From contig JAEPNO010000003.1 in assembly GCA_017643365.1 (NCBI GenBank), forward strand, positions 1-64,000: 64,000 nucleotides of DNA. Direction: 5' to 3'. The notes under the pieces were generated by a model. The model saw only the letters and a list, made by a program, of their open reading frames with translations, was not told where the DNA came from and ran no database searches. The position numbers were made by a program, and so were the translations under genes. Within the stretch, counting starts at the first letter, position 1; each line of letters begins with the position of its first letter. Shown piece by piece: positions 61,934 to 64,000 of this stretch. Origin of the DNA: Balneolaceae bacterium. Its GTDB lineage: Bacteria; Bacteroidota; Rhodothermia; Balneolales; Balneolaceae.

Positions 61934-64000
61934 TTATTTAATAAGCATCATTTTGCGAGTGCTTACGAAGCTACCTGCCTCAATACGGTAAATATACATA
62001 CCGCTGGCAAGAGCACTTGCATCGAACTGCACAGAGTGGTTCGCTGCCGGCATTTCGCTGCCATTCAACAAGGTTGCCACTTTACGGCCAAGCATGTCAT
62101 ATACAGTTAATGTCACTTTACTTGATTGAGGTAAAGCAAAATTAATGTTTGTGCTTGGGTTAAATGGGTTTGGATAGTTTTGCTTTAGGGCAAATTCACT
62201 TGGAATACCGAACTCATTTTCGTTGCTAGTAGATAAGCCACGAGTAAGTGTTAGCTCATTGTAAGTAGTAACAAAAGTGTTCGATTCGATATCGTAACTA
62301 TCAGCTGCAGCTAAAGTATCGCCACCAGCATTTACCATTACAGTCCAAATGAAGTCAGCACTTTGTCCAACTTCTAGATCTGCTGAAGCAAGTAATGCGT
62401 CAACTGTTTCGAGGGTAAGCGTAAGAACTGCATCTTCGCCTTCGCTATTTGAAGGAACAGCTACTACCTCGGTAGTATCAGCTGCATTAAACAATACCCA
62501 TGTATAGGTAATTGCATTGCCGTCGAAGTCTGAAGTAGAAGTCCATTCTACAGATAGATCGCCAGTTACTTCAATAGAAGCGTCGTTATCAGGCTTGTCT
62601 AGTGTAAAACGAGGATCCGGGTAAGTGAAATTTTCACCTTGGAAGAAATCAGGATTTCCACCAATCAGTTTTGCATTTCCAAAAGAGAAGTTAACAACAC
62701 CAGTAATTGACGTCATTGTCGCACCAATTTTCATGGTTTCATTTACAGTACCATTTAGCCTTCTTGACTGATCATCGTAACGTAAGCCTTCTCCGGCTTC
62801 AAGTGTATCAACAGCAACATCGCCACCTTGGCGAGAACCAAATTCGAATTCACCAAAGTCTCTGGTTCCATCAGCTTGGTTAGTAGTAATTTTTACATCA
62901 CTAAATGTTACAAGTACACCTTCGTATGGTTCGTAGTTTGCTGTAACGTCTTGTGTTAACACACCAGTTAATGCAAGTGTATCCATCTCAGCGTTAGTAC
63001 CAACTTTTGTGAATGAACCGATATTCATTGTTGAGATACCGAAGTTTTCGGTGATTTCGAAGCTCGTGATGTTGATCATGTCGCCTTCAACTAAAGCGTC
63101 AGCATCTCCACCGGTTGCTACAAAAATACCAGACCACATTGCTGCTCTATCCTGAATAGTAATAAAACCATCAGTTACGGCGCTAGTTACTACCGTTGCA
63201 GTAATATCTGCAGGTACAGATCCGGCACCGGCTAGTGGGCTGTCTCCTTCTTCTCCATCATCGGATTTTTGTACAAACTCGATGGTAGTGATTTGGGTAT
63301 TTGTTACGAAGAAGCTGTATTCGCCAGCTGCAGGTGCACTACCTACAAAACCACTGTCGTCGGTTGCTTCAATTTTGAAACTAACCGTAGTTAAATCCGG
63401 GAATCCAGGCATTTCTACCGAGTACTCAGTACCAGCTGTGTTTGTCATAGCTAAGGTATCAGCTTCGCCGGCAACCGTGTAAATCAATTCAACTTTTGCT
63501 AAAGTACCTTCTGCTGCTTCTGCATTCGCAGTAACAGTTATAGTTTGATTAGCTTCGATGGTAGAATCAGACAAAGCAACGTTAGATACAACCGGAGGAA
63601 GACCTAAAATCTCAAGGTCATTAATCCACTCAAATGTTCCACCTTCAGGCTCGCAGAATTCGCCATTTATACAATAGAAAGGATCGCCATTATCGTCGGT
63701 TAACCAACGGCCACCATCTTCAAATGGGTTAATACTAAGTGGCGCTTCATTGCCATAAATACCATCAGGGTCATTACCACCATTAACGATCAAGAAACCG
63801 TTAACGTTTACAAGAGCACCTGCCGGTGGGGCTACGAAATCACCTTCAACATCAGGGCGACGGAAGTTCCAGCCAGGTAAGTATCCTGAATCCATACGAT
63901 CGTTTCTAAAACGAAGCGATAAATCATAGGTGTAAATTCGGCTACCATTTTCGTTTACTGCCCAATCAACACGACGACCATCAAAAGCGATGTTACTTGC
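61934..64000 (-). CDS. T9SS-secreted protein with C-terminal sorting domain (5' end outside the window)
   Basis: At least 688 residues, and the frame is open to the window edge, so the N-terminus is missing. The end has the type A sorting domain: FALKQNYPNPFNPSTNINFA (about 85-66 residues from the end), then VYDMLGRKVATLLNG and ASGMYIYRIEAG, with KMMLIK at the C-terminus. In front are beta-rich domains with FEITENFGIST-like strands and a SusE/DUF5689-like part. It also has an FN3-like DSTIEANQTITVTANAEAAE section. It is expected to be secreted through the T9SS and attached to the surface. Confidence 0.9.
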   Translation of the reverse strand, partial: ASNIAFDGRRVDWAVNENGSRIYTYDLSLRFRNDRMDSGYLPGWNFRRPDVEGDFVAPPAGALVNVNGFLIVNGGNDPDGIYGNEAPLSINPFEDGGRWLTDDNGDPFYCINGEFCEPEGGTFEWINDLEILGLPPVVSNVALSDSTIEANQTITVTANAEAAEGTLAKVELIYTVAGEADTLAMTNTAGTEYSVEMPGFPDLTTVSFKIEATDDSGFVGSAPAAGEYSFFVTNTQITTIEFVQKSDDGEEGDSPLAGAGSVPADITATVVTSAVTDGFITIQDRAAMWSGIFVATGGDADALVEGDMINITSFEITENFGISTMNIGSFTKVGTNAEMDTLALTGVLTQDVTANYEPYEGVLVTFSDVKITTNQADGTRDFGEFEFGSRQGGDVAVDTLEAGEGLRYDDQSRRLNGTVNETMKIGATMTSITGVVNFSFGNAKLIGGNPDFFQGENFTYPDPRFTLDKPDNDASIEVTGDLSVEWTSTSDFDGNAITYTWVLFNAADTTEVVAVPSNSEGEDAVLTLTLETVDALLASADLEVGQSADFIWTVMVNAGGDTLAAADSYDIESNTFVTTYNELTLTRGLSTSNENEFGIPSEFALKQNYPNPFNPSTNINFALPQSSKVTLTVYDMLGRKVATLLNGSEMPAANHSVQFDASALASGMYIYRIEAGSFVSTRKMMLIK

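Overview
This 64 kb window comes from a Gram-negative bacterium of the Bacteroidota/Balneolota/Rhodothermota kind, most likely a marine Balneolaceae-like organism. The reasons are a protein ending in a type IX secretion (T9SS) sorting domain, a PorV-like barrel, SusC-like and carboxypeptidase-regulatory-domain TonB receptors, many short exported lipoproteins, and TAnnTTTG promoter boxes upstream of a tRNA gene and an acyl-CoA dehydrogenase gene. I could not run a search, so the lineage is an inference. Most genes lie on the minus strand.

Layout. 0-6.9 kb: a heavy-metal efflux operon (small exported protein, CusA-type pump fused to a TolC-type channel, CusB-type adaptor, PII-like regulator, start of another lipoprotein). 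7.0-15.2 kb: a tRNA-Arg followed by an accessory island with hipBA, a lone xre gene, three related clusters of DNA hairpins, and a 1252-residue STAND-type NTPase divergent from an unknown 370-residue protein. The NTPase looks like an antiviral protein, and this part is visibly more AT-rich than its surroundings. 15.2-18.4 kb: two HisKA_2-type sensor kinases. 18.6-24.5 kb: a sortilin-like beta-propeller protein, a YfcC/DcuC-type transporter and a lipoprotein. 24.6-30.5 kb: an amino-sugar salvage cluster (Na+ symporter, GH109-like enzyme, sugar nucleotidyltransferase, sugar kinase, membrane protein).

31.3-39.6 kb is the most striking part. A compact operon encodes a fusion of the C-terminal half of the flagellar ring protein FliF to a complete FliG-like rotor, then an FlgO/CsgG-like protein with a predicted beta-barrel, a TPR lipoprotein, MotA, MotB and a SusC-like outer-membrane receptor. 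No flagellar export, rod, hook, filament or switch gene is visible. It reads as an ion-driven rotary motor coupled to envelope components rather than to a flagellum.

39.8-53.9 kb is mostly housekeeping: an ECF42-like sigma factor with its YCII partner, GNAT, SufE, PAS protein, acyl-CoA dehydrogenase, MeaB and methylmalonyl-CoA mutase, FolP with diadenylate cyclase, and a ferredoxin. Three genes here are interrupted: a hybrid histidine kinase by an in-frame TGA, a formylglycine-generating-enzyme-like lipoprotein by a homopolymer frameshift, and an SGNH hydrolase by a frameshift. They are either young pseudogenes or sequence errors. 53.9-64 kb: a surface operon (lipoprotein, TonB receptor, PorV-like barrel, NHL-type lipoprotein, nucleotide phosphodiesterase) downstream of a T9SS cargo protein that runs off the window.
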